From Eubacterium sp. (GTDB lineage: Bacteria; Bacillota; Clostridia; Lachnospirales; Lachnospiraceae): 40,196 nt of DNA. Of this stretch, positions 22,864 through 32,554 are shown piece after piece; position 1 is the stretch's first letter, and each line of letters begins with the position of its first letter. The translations under genes were made by a program, and so were the position numbers. The notes below the pieces were generated by a model. The model was not told where the DNA came from and ran no database searches. It was given only the letters and a program-made list of their open reading frames with translations. The DNA lies in the NCBI GenBank assembly GCA_024698585.1, contig JAILRB010000006.1, forward strand, positions 1-40,196, read 5' to 3'.

Positions 22864-24768
22864 ATGGATAATAATCAGAATCGTTCAAATAACAATCAGA
22901 ATTCGAATAAGGATTCGAAGAAAAATACAATTCTGCCAATTGTTATTGCTGTTTTGGCAGCATTTTTATTTACAACAATGACTTCATATTTTTATGATAA
23001 GTTGACGACTAAAGAAATTGGCTATAATCAGTTTATTTATATGCTGGATCATAAGTATGTAAAAACAGTGGTGTTTGATGAGGATAAGATTCTCATTACA
23101 CCGACGGACTCCATGGAAACCAGATATAAAACTTATTGGACCATGTATCTGGAAGATCCGGAACTGATTTCTGATTTAAAGAATAAGTATACGACTGTAA
23201 AATTCAAAGGAGAGGATGAGGGAAGTGCGGCAGCATTACTAATCATCCTGCAGTGGGTTCTTCCGTTCGTAATCTTCTATGGATTTATTATGTTCATGAT
23301 GAAGAAAACCGATGGAATCGGAGGTTCCTTTAGCGTTGGAAAGAGCAAGGCGAAAATTTATGTGCAGAAGGAAACCGGCGTGACCTTTAAGGATGTTGCG
23401 GGACAGGAAGAAGCAAAAGAATCCGTATCTGAACTGGTGGACTTCTTGCATAATCCGGGAAAATATACTGCTATTGGTGCAAAGTTACCGAAGGGAGCGT
23501 TGTTAGTAGGACCTCCGGGTACCGGTAAAACATTGTTGGCGAGAGCTGTTGCCGGGGAAGCTCATGTTCCGTTTTTCTCATTGTCCGGTTCGGACTTTGT
23601 GGAAATGTTTGTGGGGGTCGGTGCATCCCGTGTGCGTGACTTGTTCAAGCAGGCAGAAGAAAATGCACCATGTATTATCTTTATCGATGAAATTGACTCC
23701 ATTGGTAAGAGCCGTGACTCCCGATATGGTGGAGGAAACGATGAAAGAGAACAGACCTTGAATGCATTGCTGGCTGAGATGGATGGATTTGATCCGTCCA
23801 AGGGAATTCTCATTCTTGCGGCAACCAACAGACCGGAAGTGTTAGACCCTGCTTTATTAAGACCGGGACGATTTGACCGAAGAGTTATTGTGGATACTCC
23901 GGATTTGAAGGGACGTGTGGATACCCTGAAAGTTCATTCCAAGGATGTGAAGATGGATGAAACCGTTGATTTGGATGCTATCGCAAACATTACCAGTGGT
24001 GCTGTGGGATCTGATTTAGCAAATATGGTCAATGAAGCAGCAATCAATGCTGTCAAATGCGGACGAAACGCAATCAGCCAGGACGACCTGATGGAAGCCG
24101 TGGAAGTGGTAATTGCCGGAAAAGAAAAGAAAGACCGCATTTTAAGTAAGGAAGAAAAGAAAATTGTAGCATACCATGAAGTAGGACACGCTCTTGTTTC
24201 TGCATTGCAGAAGGATGCAGAGCCGGTTCAAAAAATTACCATTGTTCCAAGAACTATGGGCTCCCTAGGATATGTGCTTTCCGCACCGGAAAAAGAAAAG
24301 TATCTGATGACAAAGGCAGAATTAGATGCGGAACTGGTAGTGCTGTTAGCCGGACGTGCTTCTGAGGAATTGGTTTTTGATTCCGTAACTACAGGAGCAT
24401 CCAATGATATGGAAAAGGCTACGAAGATGGCCCGTTCCATGATTGCTCAGTACGGTATGTCAGAAAAATTCGGATTGATGAGTTTGGAACAGGTTGAAAA
24501 TCCATATCTCAGTAAATCCTCTCAGCTTAATTGTAGTGACAAAACTGCAACGGAAATTGAAGAGGAAGTGAAGCTTCTTTTGAAAGAACGTTACGAAGAT
24601 GCAAAGAGAATGCTCAGTGAAAACAGGGATAAACTGGACAACATTGCAGGATTCCTTTACAATAAAGAAACCATTACCGGAAAACAGTTTATGGACATTT
24701 TCCATCATGGTGTGCCACAGGAAGTGGGAAATACTATAGAAAAAAATGAAACAACAGAAGGAGAGTAA
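22864..24768 (+). CDS. ftsH: ATP-dependent zinc metalloprotease FtsH
   Basis: FtsH is a membrane-anchored hexameric AAA+ protease that degrades unneeded membrane and regulatory proteins. In order: an Asn/Ser-rich start (1-20), TM1 (about 21-43), a short outside domain, TM2 (about 122-144), the AAA module with Walker A GPPGTGKT (216-223), Walker B IIFIDEID and the second region of homology ending RPGRFDR, then the peptidase with HEVGH (438-442). The length of 634 is normal. AAAGGAGGAAGACA precedes ATG 22864. The next gene starts 3 bp after its stop, so it is co-transcribed with a secreted protein. Confidence 0.97.
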   Translation: MDNNQNRSNNNQNSNKDSKKNTILPIVIAVLAAFLFTTMTSYFYDKLTTKEIGYNQFIYMLDHKYVKTVVFDEDKILITPTDSMETRYKTYWTMYLEDPELISDLKNKYTTVKFKGEDEGSAAALLIILQWVLPFVIFYGFIMFMMKKTDGIGGSFSVGKSKAKIYVQKETGVTFKDVAGQEEAKESVSELVDFLHNPGKYTAIGAKLPKGALLVGPPGTGKTLLARAVAGEAHVPFFSLSGSDFVEMFVGVGASRVRDLFKQAEENAPCIIFIDEIDSIGKSRDSRYGGGNDEREQTLNALLAEMDGFDPSKGILILAATNRPEVLDPALLRPGRFDRRVIVDTPDLKGRVDTLKVHSKDVKMDETVDLDAIANITSGAVGSDLANMVNEAAINAVKCGRNAISQDDLMEAVEVVIAGKEKKDRILSKEEKKIVAYHEVGHALVSALQKDAEPVQKITIVPRTMGSLGYVLSAPEKEKYLMTKAELDAELVVLLAGRASEELVFDSVTTGASNDMEKATKMARSMIAQYGMSEKFGLMSLEQVENPYLSKSSQLNCSDKTATEIEEEVKLLLKERYEDAKRMLSENRDKLDNIAGFLYNKETITGKQFMDIFHHGVPQEVGNTIEKNETTEGE

Positions 24769-24770
24769 AA

Positions 24771-25814
24771 ATGAGAATGAAGACAAAAGCAATTGCAATG
24801 GCATTATCTCTTGCAATGGTAGGGAGTATGATTGGGGGCGTGGATGTTTCCGCGAAATCATCTAAAAAGTACAAGACAGAAACGAAATGGGTGAGTACAA
24901 AAGAAGTATCGTATGTTGCAGATTTTGATGGGAAACTGCGTTTAGAGTCGGATAAAGAGTCTAAGTATGACAAGTTTGGGAATTGTGTGTATTTGTTATT
25001 TTACGCTATTGATTCCAATGGAAATAAACTTGGATATACCACATACCAGGAGAAGTATGATAGTAGGAATCGAATAAAATGGGCTAAATCCTGCAGTGGA
25101 AAAGTGTGTGAATCCGTTGATAAATATACTTATAAAAAAAATAAAAGAATCCATAAATCTTATTATGATGGAAAGAAAAAATTCACGGATAAGAGTGTAA
25201 CAACTTACAAAAAAAACAAGGCAACAGCTGTTTACTATGAAAACGGGAAAAAGACAGGTACGAGTGTCGAAACATTTGACAAGAATGGAAATTCCATTAA
25301 AGAGGTATATAAAAATAATAAAAAAATCGATTCTATAGAAACAAGAAAATATAAAAAGAATGTTTTGATAAAAGAGGTATTTAAAAATTACAATGAGAAT
25401 GGAAAACTCTCACATACAATGGAAAAGAACTATAATAAGAACGGAAAATTCGTGAGCCTGATTGTTACAAATTATAGTGATGGTAAAGTATTCTCTAAAA
25501 AAACTGATAAATTCAGATATGAAGGAAAAGATATTTATCAAACGGCTATTGAAACATCTAGTTACACTAAGGATGTAAGGAGAAATGAATTAAAATACAG
25601 ATATGATAAAGCATATAATTTAATCAATTTATGGCAAAAAAGCTATGTTAATGACGAATTAAAAAATACGATTACTTACCAAAATGAATTTTACACCAGC
25701 GGTGAAGCGAAAGGTTGTCTGAAAAAATCAACTAGTTACCAGGATGGAGAACTTGTTGATGTATGGATGTATACCGTAAAGAAAATCAAAGTAAAAGTAT
25801 TGAAAAAGAAATAA
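24771..25814 (+). CDS. Secreted protein with MORN-like/YD-like beta repeats
   Basis: The 347-residue protein has a signal peptide (MRMKTKAIAMALSLAMVG, cut near VSA at 25-28) and a lysine- and tyrosine-rich mature part. Segments such as YYENGKKTGTSVETFDKNGN, IKEVYKNNKKID, NYNENGKLSHTMEKNYNKNG and YQDGELVD repeat a pattern of one strand, a turn at NG, and another strand. This recalls MORN_2-type and YD-type repeats, but the call is by pattern only. GGAGAG in the last ftsH codons lies 7 bases before ATG 24771. Co-transcription with ftsH is likely and unexplained. No anchor motif is visible. Confidence 0.75.
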   Translation: MRMKTKAIAMALSLAMVGSMIGGVDVSAKSSKKYKTETKWVSTKEVSYVADFDGKLRLESDKESKYDKFGNCVYLLFYAIDSNGNKLGYTTYQEKYDSRNRIKWAKSCSGKVCESVDKYTYKKNKRIHKSYYDGKKKFTDKSVTTYKKNKATAVYYENGKKTGTSVETFDKNGNSIKEVYKNNKKIDSIETRKYKKNVLIKEVFKNYNENGKLSHTMEKNYNKNGKFVSLIVTNYSDGKVFSKKTDKFRYEGKDIYQTAIETSSYTKDVRRNELKYRYDKAYNLINLWQKSYVNDELKNTITYQNEFYTSGEAKGCLKKSTSYQDGELVDVWMYTVKKIKVKVLKKK

Positions 25815-25823
25815 GAGAAACGA

Positions 25824-25858
25824 AAAGAAGCTGTCAGGATGGGCAGCTTCTTTCTATT
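25824..25858 (+). terminator. Terminator of the ftsH transcript
   Basis: A 12-bp stem (25824-25835 with 25842-25853, one G-T pair), with the T-rich tail TTTCTATTTA overlapping the end of the stem. Confidence 0.8.
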
Positions 25859-25901
25859 TATGAGAAAATCAGTTATACTAGAACCCAACGGAGGAAGGAA
25901 T

Positions 25902-27803
25902 ATGTCGGAGTTTAATGTCTCAGAAGAACTGAAGAAAATGCCTCAGACTCCTGGGGTGTATTTGATGCATGATTCCCATGATGATATCATCTATGTGGGA
26001 AAAGCAGTAAACCTGAAACGAAGGGTCAGTTCTTATTTTAGAAAAAGCACAAAGAAATCCAGTAAAATAGAGTCTATGGTTTCGAAGATTTGTCGGTTTG
26101 AATATATTCTGACGGATTCCGAATTAGAGGCTCTTATTTTAGAGTGCAATTTAATCAAGGAATATCGACCGAAATATAATACTATGCTGATGGACGACAA
26201 GGCTTATCCTTATATCTGTGTGACCGTGACGGAAGATTTCCCGCGAATTGTTTTTGCAAGGCGGATGAAGAAGGACGGCAATAAATATTTTGGTCCCTTT
26301 ACCAGTAGTGGGGCGGTGCGGGATACCATAGAATTACTGCAGAAGATGTATCAGATTCGAAATTGTAATAAGGCAATTTCCATGGAGGAGGGATACAGCT
26401 TTTCCGGAAATATTAAGGAAGTTCCGAAAATCAACGGACGTCCATGCCTCTACTATCACATTGGACAATGTAAGGGAGCCTGCCAGGGGTATATTTCCAA
26501 AGGAGATTATCGAAAGCAGGTGGAACTGGCAATCAAATTTCTGGAAGGAAACTATCGGGACACATTAAAAGAATTAGAAGAAAAGATGCAGGCAGCATCG
26601 GCGCAGATGGAATTTGAACAGGCTATGGAGTATAGAGATTTGATTAACAGCATTTTGCATGTTGCCGGGAATCAGAAGATTACCACCCATCAGTTTGAAG
26701 ATCGGGATATCATTGCCTATGCAGAAGAAGGAAATGATGCGGTAGTTCAGATTTTCTTTGTGCGAAACGGAAAGTTAATTGGCCGGGAGCACTTTTATCT
26801 GACTACAGTACCGGGGGACACGGGAAAGGATATTCTGACCAGTTTCGTAAAACAGTATTATAGTGGAACACCATTTATTCCGCATGAACTATTAGTGCAA
26901 ACAGAAATAGAAGAGCCGGAACTGTTAAGCGAAATGCTCAGCAGAAATCAGAACTATACCGTCAAGATTGTTCACCCGCAGAAGGGAAAGAAAAATAAAC
27001 TGGTGGAACTGGCAGCGAAAAATGCCAGAACCCTTTTGGAACAGAATAAAGACAAGTATCGGAGGGAACAGAAGCGGACGGTAGGAGCCGTAAGAGAAAT
27101 CGAGGAACTCATTGGACTTCCCGGAATTGAACGAATGGAATCCTTTGATATTTCCCACACCGGCGGAATTGAAACCGTTGCTTCCATGATTGTCTATGAA
27201 AATGGGAAACCGAAGAAAAACAAATATCGAAAGTTCCGAATGAAGTGGGGACAGGGAAATGATGATTATGTCAGTATGGAAGAGGTGCTGACAAGACGAT
27301 TTACCCACGGCTTGGAAGAACGGGAAAAACTGGATGCAGAAGGCAGGGAATATGAACTGGGAAGCTTCAGTCATTTTCCGGATTTAATCATGATGGATGG
27401 TGGAAAAGGTCAGGTAAACGTAGCCTTAAAGGTTCTGGAAAAACTGGGACTGAACATTCCGGTATGTGGCATGGTGAAGGATGATAACCATAGAACCAGA
27501 GGATTGTATTATAACAATGTGGAACTGCCCATTGATACCCACTCCGAAGGATTTAAACTGATTACGAGAATGCAGGATGAAACTCATCGGTTTGCCATCG
27601 AGTATCATCGCAGCCTTCGAAATAAAAAAGAAGTGCATTCCGTACTGGACGATATCCCAGGTGTAGGACCGTCCAGAAGAAAAGCTTTGATGAAATACTT
27701 TAAGTCCATCGAGAAGATTCGAGAGGCTTCCGTGGAAGAATTAAAAAATGCCCCTTCTGTCACGGAAAAAGTGGCAAAAAGCATTTACGATTACTTTCAC
27801 TAA
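25902..27803 (+). CDS. uvrC: Excinuclease ABC subunit C
   Basis: UvrC cuts the damaged strand on both sides of a lesion in nucleotide excision repair. The 633-residue protein has the GIY-YIG nuclease (PGVYLMHDSHDDIIYVGKAV, residues 18-37), Cys residues in the middle part, the UVR motif (MEFEQAMEYRDLIN) that binds UvrB, the RNase-H-like second nuclease (ESFDISHTGG, LIMMDGGKGQV) and a C-terminal helix-hairpin-helix pair (DDIPGVGPSRRKAL). GGAGGAAGG lies just upstream of ATG 25902, so the longer frame from 25839, which lies in the terminator, is rejected. TATACT at 25874-25879 is a possible -10. First gene of the uvrC-hprK cluster. Confidence 0.96.
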   Translation: MSEFNVSEELKKMPQTPGVYLMHDSHDDIIYVGKAVNLKRRVSSYFRKSTKKSSKIESMVSKICRFEYILTDSELEALILECNLIKEYRPKYNTMLMDDKAYPYICVTVTEDFPRIVFARRMKKDGNKYFGPFTSSGAVRDTIELLQKMYQIRNCNKAISMEEGYSFSGNIKEVPKINGRPCLYYHIGQCKGACQGYISKGDYRKQVELAIKFLEGNYRDTLKELEEKMQAASAQMEFEQAMEYRDLINSILHVAGNQKITTHQFEDRDIIAYAEEGNDAVVQIFFVRNGKLIGREHFYLTTVPGDTGKDILTSFVKQYYSGTPFIPHELLVQTEIEEPELLSEMLSRNQNYTVKIVHPQKGKKNKLVELAAKNARTLLEQNKDKYRREQKRTVGAVREIEELIGLPGIERMESFDISHTGGIETVASMIVYENGKPKKNKYRKFRMKWGQGNDDYVSMEEVLTRRFTHGLEEREKLDAEGREYELGSFSHFPDLIMMDGGKGQVNVALKVLEKLGLNIPVCGMVKDDNHRTRGLYYNNVELPIDTHSEGFKLITRMQDETHRFAIEYHRSLRNKKEVHSVLDDIPGVGPSRRKALMKYFKSIEKIREASVEELKNAPSVTEKVAKSIYDYFH

Positions 27804-27850
27804 TGTTAAACTAAAAGACAGAGCAAATTTGAAAAAGAAAGGTGCGGAAT

Positions 27851-28786
27851 ATGGAAAGTATTGCATTTAGCAAGATTATTGAAAATTATAATCTGAAATA
27901 TCATACGCCGGATATTGATGCCAGTAAGGTAATCATTAATACCCCGGAAGTCAACAGACCGGCGTTGCAGTTAGCAGGTTTTTTTGAACATTTTGATAAA
28001 GAACGAGTTCAGATTATCGGAAATGTGGAATGTGCATTTTTAGATAATATGGAACGTCAAAACAGACAATGGGTTTATGATAAGTTAATGACCAGCGGAA
28101 TCCCATGTCTGATTTTATGTCGTGGACACGAACCGGATGAGGATATGTTGGAAGCAGCTAATTTAAATGGTGTTCCAATCTGTTCCACACAGGAGGCAAC
28201 CTCGCCTTTTGATGCGGAACTGACTCGTTGGTTAAAGGTTCAGCTGGCGCCATGTATTACCATTCACGGTGTGCTGGTGGATGTTTATGGTGAAGGTGTG
28301 TTAATCATGGGAGAAAGTGGCATCGGTAAAAGCGAAGCTGCCCTGGAACTGATCAAGCGTGGACATCGTCTCGTGACTGACGACGTTGTGGAAATCCGTA
28401 AAGTCAGTGAGGAAACCTTAATCGGTACAGCTCCGGCGATTACAAAGCATTTCATCGAATTGCGTGGTATCGGAATTATCGATGTGAAGGCATTGTTTGG
28501 TGTGGAAAGTATTTTGGACACCATCAATATTGACATGGTAATCAAGCTGGAAGAGTGGGACCGCGAAAAAGAATACGACCGTCTTGGATTGACGGATAAT
28601 TATACAGAATTTTTGGGCAATAAAGTCGTATGTTACTCAATCCCAATCAGACCGGGACGTAACCTGGCTGTCATTGTTGAGGCTGCATCAGTTAACCACA
28701 GACAGAAGAAGATGGGTTATAATGCTGCTCAGGAATTGTATAATCGTGTAAATCAAAATCTGTTAAAGAATATGGAGGATCAATAA
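27851..28786 (+). CDS. hprK: HPr kinase/phosphorylase
   Basis: HprK phosphorylates HPr and Crh on Ser46 when glycolytic intermediates are high and removes the phosphate when they are low, driving carbon catabolite control. The 311-residue protein has a variable N-terminal domain, then the Walker A GESGIGKS (154-161) and the family signature IELRGIGIIDV, with VTDDVVEI between. The start at ATG 27851 is 6 bases after AAAGGTG; the GTG at 27842 lies within that site. A Ser46-bearing HPr-like partner is encoded 3.8 kb downstream in the same cluster. Its end overlaps the ribosome site of glcK, 3 bp later. Confidence 0.96.
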   Translation: MESIAFSKIIENYNLKYHTPDIDASKVIINTPEVNRPALQLAGFFEHFDKERVQIIGNVECAFLDNMERQNRQWVYDKLMTSGIPCLILCRGHEPDEDMLEAANLNGVPICSTQEATSPFDAELTRWLKVQLAPCITIHGVLVDVYGEGVLIMGESGIGKSEAALELIKRGHRLVTDDVVEIRKVSEETLIGTAPAITKHFIELRGIGIIDVKALFGVESILDTINIDMVIKLEEWDREKEYDRLGLTDNYTEFLGNKVVCYSIPIRPGRNLAVIVEAASVNHRQKKMGYNAAQELYNRVNQNLLKNMEDQ

Positions 28787-28789
28787 AAA

Positions 28790-29734
28790 ATGAAGAAGTA
28801 TTGTTTTGGAGTAGACGTTGGAGGAACAACAGTAAAGATTGGATTATTTGAAACGGTTGGAAATTTAATTGATAAATGGGAAATTAAAACACGTACAGAA
28901 AATTTCGGAGAAAATATTCTTTCTGATATCTGCGATTCCATGGATGCGAAATTAGCAGAAAAAGGAATCAGCTTAGATGAAATTGAAGGTGTAGGAATCG
29001 GTCTTCCGGGTCCTGTTCTGGCAGATGGAACGGTATTGCAGTGTGTAAACCTTGGTTGGGGAACTTTTAATGTGGCAGAAAAAATGTCTGAAATGTTCCA
29101 TGGATTAAAGGTTAAGGCTGGAAATGATGCCAACGTTGCCGCTTTAGGAGAAGCCTGGAAAGGTGGCGGAAAAGATTATGATGATATTGTCATGATTACA
29201 TTAGGAACCGGTGTTGGCGGTGGTGTTGTTCTTGGTGGTAAGATTATCACAGGATACAATGGTGGTGCCGGAGAAATCGGTCATATGCATGTGAATGATG
29301 AAGAAGAATTAACATGTGGTTGTGGAAGAAAGGGCTGTCTGGAACAGTATACTTCTGCTACCGGTGTGGTACGTCTCGCAGGAAGATATATGAAAGCGAC
29401 GAATCAGCCATCTAAGATGAGAGACTTCGGGGATGCCATCACAGCAAAAGATGTTTTTGATTTAGCAAAAGAAGGCGATGAAGGTGCTAATGCAGTTGTG
29501 GCACAGATGGGAGATTATTTAGGAAAGGCAATGTCTTCCATTGCTGCAGTCATCAACCCACAGGCATTTATCATTGGTGGTGGTGTAAGTAAGGCAGGAC
29601 AGTTCCTCATTGATGCCATTAAGGGTGTTTACAGAGAAACCTGTTTTGCAGCTTGTGGTGATGCAGCAGTGCATTTGGCAGAACTTGGAAATGATGCAGG
29701 AATGTATGGTTCCGCAGCATTAATCGTAAAATAA
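28790..29734 (+). CDS. glcK: ROK-family glucokinase
   Basis: Phosphorylates glucose to glucose 6-phosphate with ATP. The 314-residue ROK protein has the N-terminal phosphate-binding loop GVDVGGTTVKIGLF, the glucose-contact regions GIGLPGPV, AGNDANVAALGEA and GEIGHMHV, and the ROK zinc motif CGCGRKGCLE. GGAGG within the hprK end serves as ribosome site. Placing a non-PTS glucose kinase right behind hprK ties sugar phosphorylation to the HprK signal. N-acetylmannosamine or other sugars cannot be excluded by sequence alone. Confidence 0.92.
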   Translation: MKKYCFGVDVGGTTVKIGLFETVGNLIDKWEIKTRTENFGENILSDICDSMDAKLAEKGISLDEIEGVGIGLPGPVLADGTVLQCVNLGWGTFNVAEKMSEMFHGLKVKAGNDANVAALGEAWKGGGKDYDDIVMITLGTGVGGGVVLGGKIITGYNGGAGEIGHMHVNDEEELTCGCGRKGCLEQYTSATGVVRLAGRYMKATNQPSKMRDFGDAITAKDVFDLAKEGDEGANAVVAQMGDYLGKAMSSIAAVINPQAFIIGGGVSKAGQFLIDAIKGVYRETCFAACGDAAVHLAELGNDAGMYGSAALIVK

Positions 29735-29768
29735 TAAGACAGAAATAAGAACTCTCAGGAGGATGATT

Positions 29769-30668
29769 TTGGAAAATATCATAGCGCGTTTAAGCGATAT
29801 TGTTGGAAGTGATTATGTAAAAGTCAATGAGTCCATGGCAGGACATTGTACCTTCCGTTGTGGAGGAAATGCAGCAGTTTATGTCATTCCGGGAAGCATT
29901 GATGAAGTGGTTGAAGTGGTGAAGGCTTGCCGGGAAGAAGAGCAAAAGTTCATGATTATCGGAAACGGTAGCAATCTGTTGGTTCGCGATGAAGGATACG
30001 ATGGCGTTATTGTGGAGATTGGCGCAAGAGTCAGCACCATTGATATCATTGGTGAAGATATTGTGGTAGATGCCGGTGCAAAACTTTCCGTGACTGCCAC
30101 AGCAGCTATGGAAAATGATTTGGCAGGAATGGAATTCGCTCATGGAATTCCGGGCAATGTGGGTGGAGCAGTGGCAATGAATGCCGGTGCTTACGGCGGA
30201 GAAATGGCACAGATTATTAAGACTGTGAAAGTATTGGATGAAAACAATGAAGTAAAGGATTTATCTCTGGAAGAACTGGACCTGGGATATCGATGCAGCA
30301 GAATCCAGAAGGAAAACCTGATTGTACTTCAGGCAAGATTAGGTCTGATGTTAGGTAGTGCCGGAGAAATCGCCATGGTAATGCAGATGCTGATGTCAAA
30401 AAGAAAGGCAAAGCAGCCATTGGAATATCCAAGTGCAGGAAGCACCTTTAAGAGACCGGAAGGACACTTTGCCGGAAAGCTCATTGAGGATGCAGGACTT
30501 CGTGGCTATACCGTGGGTGGAGCCCAGGTATCAGAAAAGCATTGCGGATTTGTAATTAATTATGACAATGCCACAGCCACAGACATTATTCAGTTAATGC
30601 AGGATGTGAAACAGAAGGTAAAAGAACAGTTTGATGTTGAATTGGAACCGGAAGTAAAGATTATTTAA
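29769..30668 (+). CDS. murB: UDP-N-acetylenolpyruvoylglucosamine reductase
   Basis: MurB reduces UDP-GlcNAc-enolpyruvate to UDP-MurNAc with NADPH and FAD, an early step of peptidoglycan synthesis. The protein shows TFRCGGNAAVYV, the FAD loop GNGSNLLVRDEGYDG, GNVGGAVAMNAGAYGG, the proton-donor serine region AGSTFKRP, and the C-terminal glutamate in LEPEV. AGGAGG (29757-29762) directly touches an ATG at 29763 but is 6 bases before an in-frame TTG at 29769, so TTG is the better start (299 residues). The ATG would add only two residues. Confidence 0.95.
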   Translation: MENIIARLSDIVGSDYVKVNESMAGHCTFRCGGNAAVYVIPGSIDEVVEVVKACREEEQKFMIIGNGSNLLVRDEGYDGVIVEIGARVSTIDIIGEDIVVDAGAKLSVTATAAMENDLAGMEFAHGIPGNVGGAVAMNAGAYGGEMAQIIKTVKVLDENNEVKDLSLEELDLGYRCSRIQKENLIVLQARLGLMLGSAGEIAMVMQMLMSKRKAKQPLEYPSAGSTFKRPEGHFAGKLIEDAGLRGYTVGGAQVSEKHCGFVINYDNATATDIIQLMQDVKQKVKEQFDVELEPEVKII

Positions 30669-30701
30669 CGGATTACATACAACCGGTGGAATGGAGAAAG
30701 A

Positions 30702-31562
30702 ATGCGATTTGTTATTGTTACGGGGATATCAGGAGCAGGAAAAATTACCGCATTAAAAATATTTGAAGATAATGGGTTTTATTGTGTAGATAATTTACCG
30801 ATTGCCTTGATTGAGAACTTTGTGGACTTATTGTTTTCCCAGACCAGTGAAAAAAATAAGGTCGCAATCGGAGTGGATATCCGAAGCGGTGAGAATCTGG
30901 ATATGATGAATCAGATTTTGGAAAACATGAAGGCAAAAGACCAGAACTATGAAATTCTGTTCTTGGATTGTAACAATGAAACTTTGATTAAACGATTCAA
31001 GGAAACCAGAAGAAGCCATCCGATGGGTGATTCGGACAGTGTTGAAAATGAAATCAATGAAGAACGACATCAGCTGGAGTTCTTGAGAGAACAGGCAGAC
31101 TATATCATTGATACCAGTAAGCTGTTGGTTCGTAATTTACGAAGCCAGTTAGAGAGTATCTTTATTAATAATCAGGATTATAAAAATCTGTTTGTGACCA
31201 TTATGTCTTTTGGGTTTAAGTATGGGGTACCGGCAGATTGCGATTTGGTTTTTGATGTGAGATTCCTTCCGAATCCTTACTATATTCCGGAACTGAAAAA
31301 GAAAACCGGATTGGAAAAAGAGGTACAGGATTATGTAATGGACTCTCCGATTTCATATGAGTTTCTGGAGAAACTGGTGGACATGGTTTCTTTCCTGATT
31401 CCAAATTATATTGCAGAAGGAAAGAATCAGTTAGTCATTGGAATCGGGTGTACCGGTGGACATCATCGTTCTGTGACCATAGCAGGAGAATTGTATCATA
31501 AATTGTTTGATGAAAAGGCGAATTATGGAATAAGAATTGCACATCGAGATATATTAAGATAG
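30702..31562 (+). CDS. rapZ: RapZ-family nucleotide-binding protein with altered Walker A
   Basis: RapZ/YvcJ proteins bind GTP or ATP; in E. coli RapZ guides RNase E to a sugar-sensing small RNA, and in Bacillus YvcJ affects competence. The 286-residue protein has the P-loop region GISGAGKIT (8-16), with Ile15 where the family has Ser or Thr; the codon is ATT, one base from AGT. The rest is typical: FYCVDNLP, FLDCNNETLIKRFKETRRSHP, FGFKYGVP, DVRFLPNPYY and the C-terminal IGIGCTGGHHRSV. GGAGAAAG precedes ATG 30702. It sits between murB and whiA (8 bp) as in many Firmicutes. Confidence 0.95.
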   Translation: MRFVIVTGISGAGKITALKIFEDNGFYCVDNLPIALIENFVDLLFSQTSEKNKVAIGVDIRSGENLDMMNQILENMKAKDQNYEILFLDCNNETLIKRFKETRRSHPMGDSDSVENEINEERHQLEFLREQADYIIDTSKLLVRNLRSQLESIFINNQDYKNLFVTIMSFGFKYGVPADCDLVFDVRFLPNPYYIPELKKKTGLEKEVQDYVMDSPISYEFLEKLVDMVSFLIPNYIAEGKNQLVIGIGCTGGHHRSVTIAGELYHKLFDEKANYGIRIAHRDILR

Positions 31563-31569
31563 GAGAAGT

Positions 31570-32517
31570 ATGAATTTTTCCCAAAAAGTCAAAGAAGAGT
31601 TAGTAGATAAAATTAGTAATGCAAATCATTGTAGAATAGCTGAGATTTCAGCTATTCTATCTTTGTGTGGCAATGTGTTGATTGATGAAAATAATCAGTA
31701 CGCCCTTGCGGTTCGCACAGAAACGGAAATGACTGCAAGAAAAATGTATCATTTGCTTCGCAAGACCTTTCGAATTGAAGCAGAATATGCAGAAAAAGTC
31801 AGTGCATATTCGAAAAGCCAGCGAACATATATTGTAACCATAGAAGATCATGAAGAAGCCATGAGAGTTTTACAGGCAACGAAATTAATTCGTGAAGACG
31901 GAGAGATTGAGGAAAACCTGTCCATTACCAATAATATTGTCATTAAGAAGGAATGCTGTAAGAGAGCTTTTATTCGTGGAGCATTCATGGCAGCGGGTTC
32001 CATCAGTGATCCGTCAAAAGGTTATCACTTTGAAATTTCGTGCAATAGTGATGGAAAATCGATACAATTGATAAATTTATTAGAATATTTTCAAATTGAC
32101 GCAAAAGTAGTTGCAAGAAAAGGTAAATTTGTGGTATATATCAAGGAGGGTGAGGGCATTGTTGATGTGTTGAATGTTATGGAGGCACCCATTGCTTTGA
32201 TGGAAATGGAGAATATTCGTATCCTGAAAGATATGAGTAATTACTATAACAGACAGGTCAACTGCGAGACGGCGAATATTAAAAAAACTGTTACTACGGC
32301 GTGTAGACAGATCGAAGATATTCAGTTCATTATGAAAGTTAAAGGAATTAATTATTTACCTGAGAAACTTCAGGATATTGCGCAGATGCGCATCGAACAC
32401 CCCGATGTTCCGCTACAGGAGCTGGGCACCATGATGACGCCGCCCCTTGGTAAATCAGGGGTCAATCATCGACTGAGAAAAATCAGTCAGATTGCAGACG
32501 AGTTGCGAGGAACATGA
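31570..32517 (+). CDS. whiA: WhiA DNA-binding protein
   Basis: WhiA has an N-terminal domain related to LAGLIDADG homing endonucleases and a C-terminal helix-turn-helix. It acts in sporulation control in actinomycetes and in division or chromosome segregation in Bacillus. The 315-residue protein begins with the standard SQKVKEELVDK, has RGAFMAAGSISDPSKGYHFE in the LAGLIDADG-like part, MEAPIALMEMENIRILKDM, and the HTH TPPLGKSGVNHRLRKI near the end. TAGGAGAAG precedes ATG 31570. The RapZ-WhiA-HPr-like order is the same as yvcJ-(yvcK)-yvcL-crh in Bacillus, though the gluconeogenesis factor yvcK is absent between them here. Confidence 0.96.
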   Translation: MNFSQKVKEELVDKISNANHCRIAEISAILSLCGNVLIDENNQYALAVRTETEMTARKMYHLLRKTFRIEAEYAEKVSAYSKSQRTYIVTIEDHEEAMRVLQATKLIREDGEIEENLSITNNIVIKKECCKRAFIRGAFMAAGSISDPSKGYHFEISCNSDGKSIQLINLLEYFQIDAKVVARKGKFVVYIKEGEGIVDVLNVMEAPIALMEMENIRILKDMSNYYNRQVNCETANIKKTVTTACRQIEDIQFIMKVKGINYLPEKLQDIAQMRIEHPDVPLQELGTMMTPPLGKSGVNHRLRKISQIADELRGT

Positions 32518-32554
32518 TTTGTGAGTTCATTAAAGCATATGGAGGAATGAAGAA

